Made by a program: the position numbers and the translations under genes
In this document: positions 7,490 to 14,013 of the stretch, one piece after another
Position numbering within the stretch: position 1 is the first letter of the stretch
Layout of the letters: each line of letters starts with the position of its first letter
Notes under the pieces: model-generated
What the model was told of the DNA's origin: nothing
Seen by the model: the letters and a program-made list of their open reading frames with translations, nothing else
The model's database searches: none
Assembly: GCF_003634615.1 (NCBI RefSeq)
Contig: NZ_RBKX01000001.1
Location: 930,001 to 994,000 of the forward strand
From: Flavobacterium sp. 102
GTDB taxonomy: Bacteria > Bacteroidota > Bacteroidia > Flavobacteriales > Flavobacteriaceae
DNA: 64,000 nt
Reading direction: 5' to 3'

Positions 7490-8775
7490 TGAACTTCAAT
7501 AGTAAGTTTTGGTTAAAATTCTCTCTCATTAACTTGTTGATAGTTGCGTTTCTTGGGCTTTTGATGCGATATAAAATTGGTTTCGAATTTCCATTCTTTA
7601 ACCAAAAAAATCTTCAACATTCCCATTCTCATTTTGCCTTTGCCGGTTGGATTAGCCATACATTGATGGTGCTGATGGTTGGGTTTTTGGAGAAAAGAGG
7701 AGGAAGGCTCTTCGACAGCACTCAGACTGACAAAAAGGGGATAAGGGAAGAGGGAAAAGGGATAAGGTTGATGATTTATAATAAGATTTTTATAGCCAAT
7801 TTGATTTGCGCTTATGGCATGTTGGTCTTTTTTATTATTCAAGGTTATGGAGCCATGTCAATCGTGTTTTCTAGTGCTTCTATAGTTGTGGCGTATATTT
7901 TTGCATATCAATATTGGAAAGATTTAAAAAAGGTTGACCAAACATCGCTTTCTGTTAATTGGTTTAAAGGCGCGATTTTTTTTAATGTTATTTCTTCCTT
8001 GGGCACTTTTGCTTTAGCGTATATGATGGTTAGTAAAAATATTCATCAAAATGAATACTTAGCCTCAATTTATTACTACCTGCATTTTCAATACAACGGT
8101 TGGTTTTTCTTTGCCTGTATGGGATTGCTGGTATGTTTTCTCGATTTAAAAACCACTGATTCGCCTTTTATTAAAAAGGTGTTTTGGCTGTTTTTCATCG
8201 CTTGTCTTCCGGCTTATTTCTTATCCACACTTTGGTTAGATTTGCCACTGTGGATTTATATTTTAACCGTAATTTCCGCTTTTCTTCAAGTTTTTGCGTG
8301 GTTTCCATTTTTAGTTATTTTGGTCAAAACTAAAAAAACTGTTCTTGAAAACTATCCTTTCTTTCTGCGATACATCATCCTATTTGTAGCCATGGCTTTT
8401 AGTATGAAGTTGTTGTTGCAATTGGGTTCAACTGTTCCGGCACTTAGTCAAATGGCTTTTGGTTTTCGACCTATTGTTATTGCCTATTTGCATTTAGTTT
8501 TATTAGCGGTTATCAGTTTGTTTTTGTTGTTTTACATTTATGCCAATCATTTCTTTTTTATCCATAAATCCATCAAATTTGGGATTACACTTTTCTCTAT
8601 CGGCGTTTTTTTAAACGAATTATTGTTGGCCATTCAAGGGATTGCATCGTTTAGTTATACCGTAATTCCGTACGTAAATGAGATGCTTTTTGGTATAGCA
8701 TTGATACTTGTTTCAGGCATTGGTATCACTGCTTTTTATTCGATTAAAAAAGTTAAAATCCCTACAGTTTTATGA
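7489..8775 (+). CDS. Multi-pass membrane protein with haem-copper-oxidase-like His motifs (unknown function, NO context)
   Basis: The 428-residue protein has about 12 hydrophobic segments. Conserved-looking His positions lie in or beside them: QHSHSHFAFAGW (near residues 42-53), YLHFQYNGWFFF (near 198-209) and IAYLHLVLL (near 331-339). The first resembles the H-x-H motif in helix X of NorB and other haem-copper oxidases, so a membrane haem protein is plausible. An NnrS-like role is also possible, but the typical NnrS pattern is not clear. It overlaps the regulator by one base, so both are probably made from one transcript. An unusual hydrophilic stretch at about residues 72-95 looks like a repeat inserted in frame. 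Confidence 0.6.
   Translation: MNFNSKFWLKFSLINLLIVAFLGLLMRYKIGFEFPFFNQKNLQHSHSHFAFAGWISHTLMVLMVGFLEKRGGRLFDSTQTDKKGIREEGKGIRLMIYNKIFIANLICAYGMLVFFIIQGYGAMSIVFSSASIVVAYIFAYQYWKDLKKVDQTSLSVNWFKGAIFFNVISSLGTFALAYMMVSKNIHQNEYLASIYYYLHFQYNGWFFFACMGLLVCFLDLKTTDSPFIKKVFWLFFIACLPAYFLSTLWLDLPLWIYILTVISAFLQVFAWFPFLVILVKTKKTVLENYPFFLRYIILFVAMAFSMKLLLQLGSTVPALSQMAFGFRPIVIAYLHLVLLAVISLFLLFYIYANHFFFIHKSIKFGITLFSIGVFLNELLLAIQGIASFSYTVIPYVNEMLFGIALILVSGIGITAFYSIKKVKIPTVL
7705..7770. repeat. Likely short repeat inserted in frame in the membrane-protein gene
   Basis: GCTCTTCGACAGCACTCAGA followed by ACTGACAAAAAGGG and a purine-rich GGGATAAGGGAAGAGGGAAA tract differ sharply in base use from the surrounding AT-rich membrane-protein code. 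The first part resembles short dispersed words I associate with intergenic DNA in this group. It adds about 22 charged residues in a loop between two membrane segments without breaking the frame. Confidence 0.45.
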
Positions 8776-8786
8776 GTTGAATCATA
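8771..8786 (+). promoter_or_regulatory. Crp/Fnr-type operator TATGA-N6-TCATA before the fasciclin gene
   Basis: TATGAGTTGAATCATA is a perfect dyad and overlaps the stop codon of the membrane-protein gene. A shortened -7 box TACTTTG at 8809-8815 ends 36.5 bp from its centre, and the ATG follows at 8842. Confidence 0.7.
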
Positions 8787-8841
8787 AAATAACTGTTTCA
8801 TAGTTAGGTACTTTGTGTGTATAAACCAAGTATTTAATATT

Positions 8842-9393
8842 ATGAAAAATTCCATTAAAATTTTGCTTTTAGCTTGTTTTTTTGCTACTGTTGGTTGCAA
8901 ACAAAACAGCGAAACTCCAGTTGAAACCACCGAAGCCATAGAGACCCAAAATGTAGGTCAGGAAGGTGTACAAGACGAAACCTCCAATCCAAATATTGTT
9001 CAGGTGGCTTCCGGAAGTAAAGACCACACTACATTAGTAGCGGCTGTAAAAGCGGCTGAGTTAGTAACTTCTTTAAGCAATGCCGGACCTTTTACCGTTT
9101 TTGCGCCAACCAATGCCGCTTTTGATAAATTACCGGCCGGAACCGTTGATGATTTATTAAAACCGGAAAAAAAAGCCGATTTGCAAAACATTTTAGGCTA
9201 TCACACTTATGTGGGAACCTTGAAGGTAGAATACATGCAAGAAGGACAAGAGTTTGACATGGTTTATGGAGGCAAAGTAAAAATCACCAAGCAAGGCGAA
9301 AAAACTTTTGTAAACGGCTCTGAAATTGTAGCTTCGATTGAAACTTCCAACGGGATTATTCACGTAATCGGAGACGTCTTACTTCCAAAATAG
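8842..9393 (+). CDS. Fasciclin (FAS1) domain lipoprotein
   Basis: I chose the ATG at 8842 because it begins a lipoprotein signal peptide (MKNSIKILLLACFFATVGC); the frame stays open to 8815 but those residues do not belong to it and overlap the promoter. A short acidic linker is followed by one FAS1 domain from about residue 50 to the end, with the two hallmarks FTVFAPTNAAFDKLPAG and NGIIHVIGDVLLP. FAS1 domains mediate binding or adhesion; no enzyme activity is implied. The gene has its own Crp/Fnr-type operator and is followed by a terminator, so it forms a one-gene unit inside the nitrogen-oxide block. Its role there is unknown. Confidence 0.88.
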   Translation: MKNSIKILLLACFFATVGCKQNSETPVETTEAIETQNVGQEGVQDETSNPNIVQVASGSKDHTTLVAAVKAAELVTSLSNAGPFTVFAPTNAAFDKLPAGTVDDLLKPEKKADLQNILGYHTYVGTLKVEYMQEGQEFDMVYGGKVKITKQGEKTFVNGSEIVASIETSNGIIHVIGDVLLPK

Positions 9394-9435
9394 GATAATT
9401 ATTAATTCAAATCTTGTTTTTCTTTTTTGAAAGGG

Positions 9436-9469
9436 AAAAGGCGTGGAAGTTGTCATTCACGCCTTTTTT
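9436..9469 (+). terminator. Rho-independent terminator after the fasciclin gene
   Basis: AAAAGGCGTG at 9436-9445 pairs with CACGCCTTTT at 9458-9467 and is followed by more T. It closes the fasciclin unit just before the next operator. Confidence 0.85.
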
Positions 9470-9484
9470 GTGATTAAAATCATA
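9469..9484 (+). promoter_or_regulatory. Crp/Fnr-type operator (one mismatch) before norC
   Basis: TGTGATTAAAATCATA matches TATGA-N6-TCATA in nine of ten arm bases. A -7-like box TCTATTTG at 9506-9513 ends 36.5 bp from its centre, and the start codon of the cytochrome gene is at 9540. Confidence 0.65.
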
Positions 9485-9539
9485 AACAAAGGTATTTTAT
9501 TTTCCTCTATTTGCAATACAAATTCAATGTCTTTCGGCT

Positions 9540-9974
9540 ATGATTCCACCGAGAAAATACCTATTCTTATTGCTGCTATTGTTGGCTTTATTTTCAAGTT
9601 ACAATTATATTATTTATACCGATACGTCGGCTTATGGAAATGTACGATTGTCAGAAAAGGCGCTTCAGGGCGAGAAACTTTGGCTACAAAACAATTGTAA
9701 TTCCTGTCATCAAATTTATGGTTTGGGCGGTTATCTCGGACCCGATTTGACCAATGTATATTCCTTTAGAAAGCGGGATGAGAAGTTTTTGAAATCAATG
9801 TTCAACAGTGGTATTAAAACCATGCCGAGGTTTGATTTCAATGAAACTGAAAAAGAAGAATTGTTACAGTATCTCAAAGAAATAGACCAAACCGGACAGT
9901 ATCCGAATACCAAAGCCAAGATTGAGGCTGATGGTTGGGTCAAAATTCAAAACCAAAATGAAACGCATGAATAA
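9540..9974 (+). CDS. norC: NorC-like membrane-anchored monohaem cytochrome c
   Basis: This 144-residue protein has one N-terminal membrane anchor (residues about 6-25) and a single haem c domain with NNCNSCHQIYGLGGYLGPDL, where CNSCH attaches the haem and the following GLGGYLGPDLT matches the NorC pattern. A Met ligand is offered by IKTMPRFDF near residue 101. NorC passes electrons to the catalytic subunit NorB on the outer face of the inner membrane. The next gene, overlapping by eight bases, encodes a NorB-like protein. A small-subunit role in another haem-copper oxidase is the alternative. A Crp/Fnr-type operator lies at 9469. Confidence 0.8.
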   Translation: MIPPRKYLFLLLLLLALFSSYNYIIYTDTSAYGNVRLSEKALQGEKLWLQNNCNSCHQIYGLGGYLGPDLTNVYSFRKRDEKFLKSMFNSGIKTMPRFDFNETEKEELLQYLKEIDQTGQYPNTKAKIEADGWVKIQNQNETHE

Positions 9975-11298
9975 TACCCATTATCCTTTTTACTTTATTG
10001 CTTCCGGATTGATTTCTTTACTATTGGGGTTGTTTTGCGGATTGCTTGGCGGTTTCCAATATGTTATTCCCGAATTTATCAAAGAAACACTACCGTTTCA
10101 GACACTTCGACCATTACATACTTTATTTGTCGTTTCATGGGTTTTACTAACGGCGACAGGCGGTGTTTACTATTATTTGGGTCAAAATAACGAAGCCAAA
10201 TTACCCAATCAAAATCTGATTAAAACTCATTTGTGGGTATTTATTCTTAGCGGATTGGGAATTGCAATATCTTATTTATTTAAAAATTTTGCCGGAAAAG
10301 AATACCTCGAATTCCCAAGCTATTTCTATTTTCCAATTGTCTTAGGTTGGATTCTATTTGGTCTTACTTATTTCAAAACGTTAGTTCCGACTTTCAAAAA
10401 TTGGCCGGTGTATTACTGGATGTGGGCCACAGGTATTGTGTTGATGATTTACCATTTCACCGAAGCGCATTTGTGGTTACTGCCCTATTTCAAAGCGCAT
10501 TTTGTACAAAATGTAGCCATGCAATGGAAGGCCGGCGGTTCTTATGTAGGTTCTTGGAACATGTTGGTTTACGGCACGGCGATTTATGTTATGACCAAAA
10601 TCAGCAAAGAGGAGCGTTATGCAAAGTCAGGGAAAGCGTTTTTCTTTTTCTTTTTAGGATTGACTAATTTGATGTTTGGCTGGGCGCATCACGTTTATAT
10701 TATCCCGACAGCGTCATGGATAAGGTATCTCGCTTACGGCATTAGCATGACTGAATGGATTATACTCTTTTCGATTATTTATGACTGGAAAAAGAATTTG
10801 TCTCAGAAGAAAAAAAACGAGTTTGCTTTGGCTTATCAATTCATGCGCTTAGCTGATTTTTGGGTGTTTTTGAATATTATTTTGGCGCTGTTGATTTCTA
10901 TTCCGGCTATCAATTTATTTACACATGGCACGCATATTACGGTGGCACATTCGATGGGAACTACCATTGGCATTAATACTTTGATATTGTTATCTTCAGT
11001 CACTTATATTTTGGAGTTGAATAACTGTTTGGTTCCCGTAAAGAGAATCCAAATTGGGCTCAAGATTTTCAACATTTCGTTTTTTCTTTTCTGGATCAGT
11101 TTGTTGTTGATGGGCATAAAAAAGGCCCATAGGACACACTTTAATCAAGCGATTTCTTTTGCCCAATTTCAGGATTCTATGCACTGGTTTTATGTCCTAT
11201 TTGTGTTTTTCGGCCTAGGTATTTTGGTAGGATTGTATCTAATTGTCTTTGAACTGCTGATAAACATCAAAAAACATCTCTCTTCTTCCTTGGTATGA
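9967..11298 (+). CDS. norB: NorB-like haem-copper oxidase subunit (nitric oxide reductase type, atypical ligands)
   Basis: I take the ATG at 9967 (443 residues), which overlaps the norC stop as ATGAATAA; ATG 9958 is possible. The protein has about 12 membrane segments and aligns by eye with NorB: TLRPLHTLFV (His 51, low-spin haem ligand), GWAHHVYIIPTASW (His 241/242, distal metal ligands) and THGTHITVAHSMG (His 320 and 328). It departs from classical cNOR in two ways: the H-x-H of helix X reads H-S-M, so one haem ligand would be Met 330, and the segment that should hold the third metal His and its Glu reads AGGSYVGSW. A nearby EAHLW (Glu 166, His 168) may substitute. NO reduction is the best guess from the NorC partner and the regulon; the family needs confirmation. 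Confidence 0.7.
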   Translation: MNNTHYPFYFIASGLISLLLGLFCGLLGGFQYVIPEFIKETLPFQTLRPLHTLFVVSWVLLTATGGVYYYLGQNNEAKLPNQNLIKTHLWVFILSGLGIAISYLFKNFAGKEYLEFPSYFYFPIVLGWILFGLTYFKTLVPTFKNWPVYYWMWATGIVLMIYHFTEAHLWLLPYFKAHFVQNVAMQWKAGGSYVGSWNMLVYGTAIYVMTKISKEERYAKSGKAFFFFFLGLTNLMFGWAHHVYIIPTASWIRYLAYGISMTEWIILFSIIYDWKKNLSQKKKNEFALAYQFMRLADFWVFLNIILALLISIPAINLFTHGTHITVAHSMGTTIGINTLILLSSVTYILELNNCLVPVKRIQIGLKIFNISFFLFWISLLLMGIKKAHRTHFNQAISFAQFQDSMHWFYVLFVFFGLGILVGLYLIVFELLINIKKHLSSSLV

Positions 11299-11309
11299 CA
11301 TATATCATA
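11294..11309 (+). promoter_or_regulatory. Crp/Fnr-type operator TATGA-N6-TCATA before the Cys-rich gene
   Basis: TATGACATATATCATA is a perfect dyad, extended by a G/C pair on the outside, and overlaps the stop codon of the norB-like gene. Only a weak -7-like word (AAAATTCG, 11331-11338) is found at the expected distance; the start codon is at 11363. Confidence 0.7.
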
Positions 11310-11362
11310 CTTTATATGGAATGATTTCACAAAATTCGCCCCTTATTAAAAAACGTTACCTC

Positions 11363-13177
11363 ATGACTACTACAAACAATATCCATACTTTTCACATACC
11401 CGTAATGGGATTGGCTTATACCATTGACAGTCCGATTCGTGTAGCACAATTTGGTATTTCCTCCGTAATATCCATCACCGATGACGAACTGATAGAAAAA
11501 ATGCGGGCTTTTTACAGTAAAAAATTCAGTCTGCCTTACCATGAGATTACGCAAAAATGCCATGATTACCGTGCGGAGCGAATTAAGCATTATCTGAATT
11601 TGGTTGATACTATAGTCAAAGACAAATTTGAAATTTTCAAAAATGAACTGGCCGAGAACAAAACGGCTTTGGAAAATTACATCGCTATGTTGCCCAATAA
11701 ATCCGAATTGAAAAACGGACTTCAAAGATTCATCGAGGAAGGATTGTTAATCAAAGAATCCGTTAAAAGTTACTTGGCTGAACATTTTTTCCCCGGAGAA
11801 ATCGATGTGAATATCATGACTAAAGTGGACAAAGATAATTTTAATAAAAACGAACAATTACCGGTTGAATTCAATGATGCTCATGCTTCTTTGCGTGGTT
11901 TTGCTGAGAGTAGTTTGAGTTCTTCTGTAGTGCTTTCTGCAGGGATGAATCCAAGGCTGTACAGCTATTTTGAAAAATTTCCTGTGTTTTATCCTGATGC
12001 GAAAGGACGACTGCAAAAGAAAATTATTCTGAAAGTGAGCGACTTTCGTTCGGCGATGATTCAAGGGAATTTTTTGGCCAAAAAAGGGCTTTGGGTTTCG
12101 GAATACCGCATCGAATCGGGATTGAATTGTGGCGGACATGCATTTGCAACAGACGGTTTTTTGATGGGGCCAATCTTAGAAGAATTTAAAGCCAAAAAAG
12201 AACAGTTGGTGCAGTCAGCTCATGAATTGATGGTGAAGGCTTTAGAAGCTAAAAATCTAGCTGTTCCGACTCAGCCACTCAGTTTAAAAATCACAGCTCA
12301 AGGCGGTGTTGGGACAGGAGAAGAACATGATTTTTTAATCGAAAATTACAAATTAGATTCCGTAGGTTGGGGTTCACCATTCCTATTGGTTCCCGAAGCC
12401 ACTTCAGTCGATAATGAAACCAGATCACTTTTGGCGAAAGCTCAAGAAGCTGATTTTTATTTGAGTGATATTTCACCACTGGGTGTTCCCTTTAATTCGG
12501 TGAAAGGGATGAGTAATGACCTTTGGAAACAAAAAAGAATTGACGACAATAAAGCCGGAAGTTCTTGTCCGAAAAAATTGTTAGCATTGAGTAAAGAATA
12601 CGATCCGCAAGGCATGTGTACGGCTTCTAAAAAATACCAGGATATTAAATTAGCCGAATTAGAAGTTCAGAAAGACAATCTGTCTGAATCAGACATACAG
12701 AAAAAGCAAGCCAAAATATTTGAAAAATCGTGTCTGTGCGTGGGCTTGGCTAATGCTTCATATATAGAAAATGATATTGAAGTTAAAGGCCAACAACAAG
12801 GTATTGTGATTTGTCCGGGACCAAATTTAGCTTATTTTGACAAAGTGGTTTCTTTGGCTCAAATGGTAAAGCATATTTATGGCAATGCCAATGTATTGTC
12901 GGATATCAATCGCCCAAATATGTTTGTTAAAGAGCTGAAAATGTATGTGGATTATTTGAAAAACGAATTGGAAAACTATACCGAGGAATTCACCACAGCC
13001 CAACTCAAAAAATGGAATGCCTTTAAAAGTAATGTGTTGACGGGAATTGATTATTATTTGGATTTGTTTGAAACAACTAATTCCTTTACCAAGGAAAAGA
13101 ATACTATCCGAAAACAATTGCAGTTTTATAAAGCGGAAGTGAATCAGATTGCTATTCCGGTTTTGGAGAATGTATAA
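11363..13177 (+). CDS. Large Cys-rich cytoplasmic protein with nitronate-monooxygenase-like motifs, function unknown
   Basis: I chose the ATG at 11363 (604 residues) over 11321 because the conserved-looking part begins with TFHIPVMGLAYTIDSPIRVA and the earlier residues overlap the promoter. There is no signal peptide or membrane segment. Three stretches recall FMN barrels of the nitronate monooxygenase type: the N-terminal IPVMGLAYTIDSP, the SGLNCGGHAF segment near residue 256, and ITAQGGVGTGEEHDF with DSVGWGSPFLLVPEA near 310-346. Six Cys sit in tight motifs (about residues 256, 402, 419, 457, 459, 484; GSSCPKK, GMCTASKK, KSCLCVG, VICPGP), suggesting an iron-sulfur or other metal site. It is the first gene after its own operator and is convergent with nrdG. 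I do not know its function; a redox reaction linked to nitrogen oxides is an inference from the regulon. Confidence 0.6.
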   Translation: MTTTNNIHTFHIPVMGLAYTIDSPIRVAQFGISSVISITDDELIEKMRAFYSKKFSLPYHEITQKCHDYRAERIKHYLNLVDTIVKDKFEIFKNELAENKTALENYIAMLPNKSELKNGLQRFIEEGLLIKESVKSYLAEHFFPGEIDVNIMTKVDKDNFNKNEQLPVEFNDAHASLRGFAESSLSSSVVLSAGMNPRLYSYFEKFPVFYPDAKGRLQKKIILKVSDFRSAMIQGNFLAKKGLWVSEYRIESGLNCGGHAFATDGFLMGPILEEFKAKKEQLVQSAHELMVKALEAKNLAVPTQPLSLKITAQGGVGTGEEHDFLIENYKLDSVGWGSPFLLVPEATSVDNETRSLLAKAQEADFYLSDISPLGVPFNSVKGMSNDLWKQKRIDDNKAGSSCPKKLLALSKEYDPQGMCTASKKYQDIKLAELEVQKDNLSESDIQKKQAKIFEKSCLCVGLANASYIENDIEVKGQQQGIVICPGPNLAYFDKVVSLAQMVKHIYGNANVLSDINRPNMFVKELKMYVDYLKNELENYTEEFTTAQLKKWNAFKSNVLTGIDYYLDLFETTNSFTKEKNTIRKQLQFYKAEVNQIAIPVLENV

Positions 13178-13178
13178 C

Positions 13179-13853
13179 TTATCGAAGTGTAATTTTTACC
13201 GCAGGATTTATAGGCAAAGTGTTTTCCAAACGACAGTAAGAATTGGGTAATTTTCCAATGGTTTCTACTTGGTTTCTAAAATGCTGAATGTAATAAGTTC
13301 CGGTATATTCATTGTATTTCAGATAGTCAATCATATCGTTGAGTTCATCTTTGGCCAGCAATTCGGAGTGATAAGTGGTACGGACTTCAAAAGCAATATC
13401 AGCATTTAAAAGCAATTGCATGGATTTTTCAAATTGGTCAAATAAATCGGATTGTGTGATAAACGAAAACGACTCTTTGGTAGACTTAAAATCGAGTGCT
13501 ACATAATCTATCAATTGTTGTTCTATCAGATGTTTAAGGACTTCAGGTTTGGAACCATTGGTATCCACTTTTACCAAAAAACCCATCGCTTTCACAAGAC
13601 TGATTTGTTCTATTATATCTTTGTGAATTAAACATTCGCCACCACTGAAAACTACTGCATCGAGCAGGCCTTTTCGCGTTTCTAAAAAAGAGATCATTTC
13701 GGAAAAGGAGAATTTTCCTTTCCCGAAAACAATCTCAGGATTATAGCAATACAAACACCGCATATTGCAACCGGCATACCAAAGGATGCAAGCGCTTTTG
13801 TCCGGATAATCCAAAAGGGTAAAAGGAGTTATATTACTCACTGGTTTAACCAT
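13179..13853 (-). CDS. nrdG: Anaerobic ribonucleotide reductase activating protein (radical SAM)
   Basis: This 224-residue protein has the radical SAM signature GCNMRCLYCYNPE near residues 28-40 (three Cys for a 4Fe-4S cluster), followed by FSGGECLIH, the glycine-rich SAM-binding motif. NrdG uses SAM to make the glycyl radical in NrdD. It starts inside the end of the small glycyl-radical ORF (8-bp overlap ATGGTTAA), so translation is probably coupled. It is the last gene of a minus-strand run ric-nrdD-small ORF-nrdG and converges with the Cys-rich gene, one base apart. Confidence 0.92.
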   Translation of the reverse strand: MVKPVSNITPFTLLDYPDKSACILWYAGCNMRCLYCYNPEIVFGKGKFSFSEMISFLETRKGLLDAVVFSGGECLIHKDIIEQISLVKAMGFLVKVDTNGSKPEVLKHLIEQQLIDYVALDFKSTKESFSFITQSDLFDQFEKSMQLLLNADIAFEVRTTYHSELLAKDELNDMIDYLKYNEYTGTYYIQHFRNQVETIGKLPNSYCRLENTLPINPAVKITLR

Positions 13854-14013
13854 TTGGACATTCTTTAAAATGGATTCGTTGTTTGTGCTCTCCTTTCTTA
13901 CCGATATTAAAACTTTCTACCGGGCGATGATATCCCATCACTCTGGTGTAAACGAGGCATTTGGTTCTCAAATGTTGGTTTTCTTTTAAAATCTCATTAG
14001 TTTTTGTTTTCAT
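13846..14013 (-). CDS. Separate glycyl-radical C-terminal piece of class III ribonucleotide reductase (55 aa)
   Basis: This short frame (ATG 14013, stop 13846-13848) was read by hand. It contains YTRVMGYHRPVESFNIGKK, which matches the C-terminal glycyl-radical loop of NrdD (RVxGY, then RP..xN.GK), with Gly 27 as the expected radical site. The main NrdD frame ends at 13997, just after its zinc motif and before this loop, and the small ORF overlaps its end by 17 bases in another reading frame. Either the radical domain is a separate subunit, or a frameshift links the two. The 8-bp overlap with nrdG on the other side speaks for an established three-gene arrangement. Without this piece NrdD could not be active in the usual way. 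Confidence 0.8.
   Translation of the reverse strand: MKTKTNEILKENQHLRTKCLVYTRVMGYHRPVESFNIGKKGEHKQRIHFKECPNG

Noticed and set aside
9443..9700. A plus-strand frame of 85 codons overlapping norC.
   Set aside because: It covers the terminator and operator region and is out of frame with the haem-binding protein.
10347..10667. A 106-codon plus-strand frame inside the norB-like gene.
   Set aside because: Shadow frame of the membrane-protein code; no independent features.
11363..13177. Considered a glycyl-radical or ribonucleotide-reductase-like enzyme because it is near nrdDG.
   Set aside because: No RVxGY loop or related catalytic motif; the motifs resemble FMN barrels instead.
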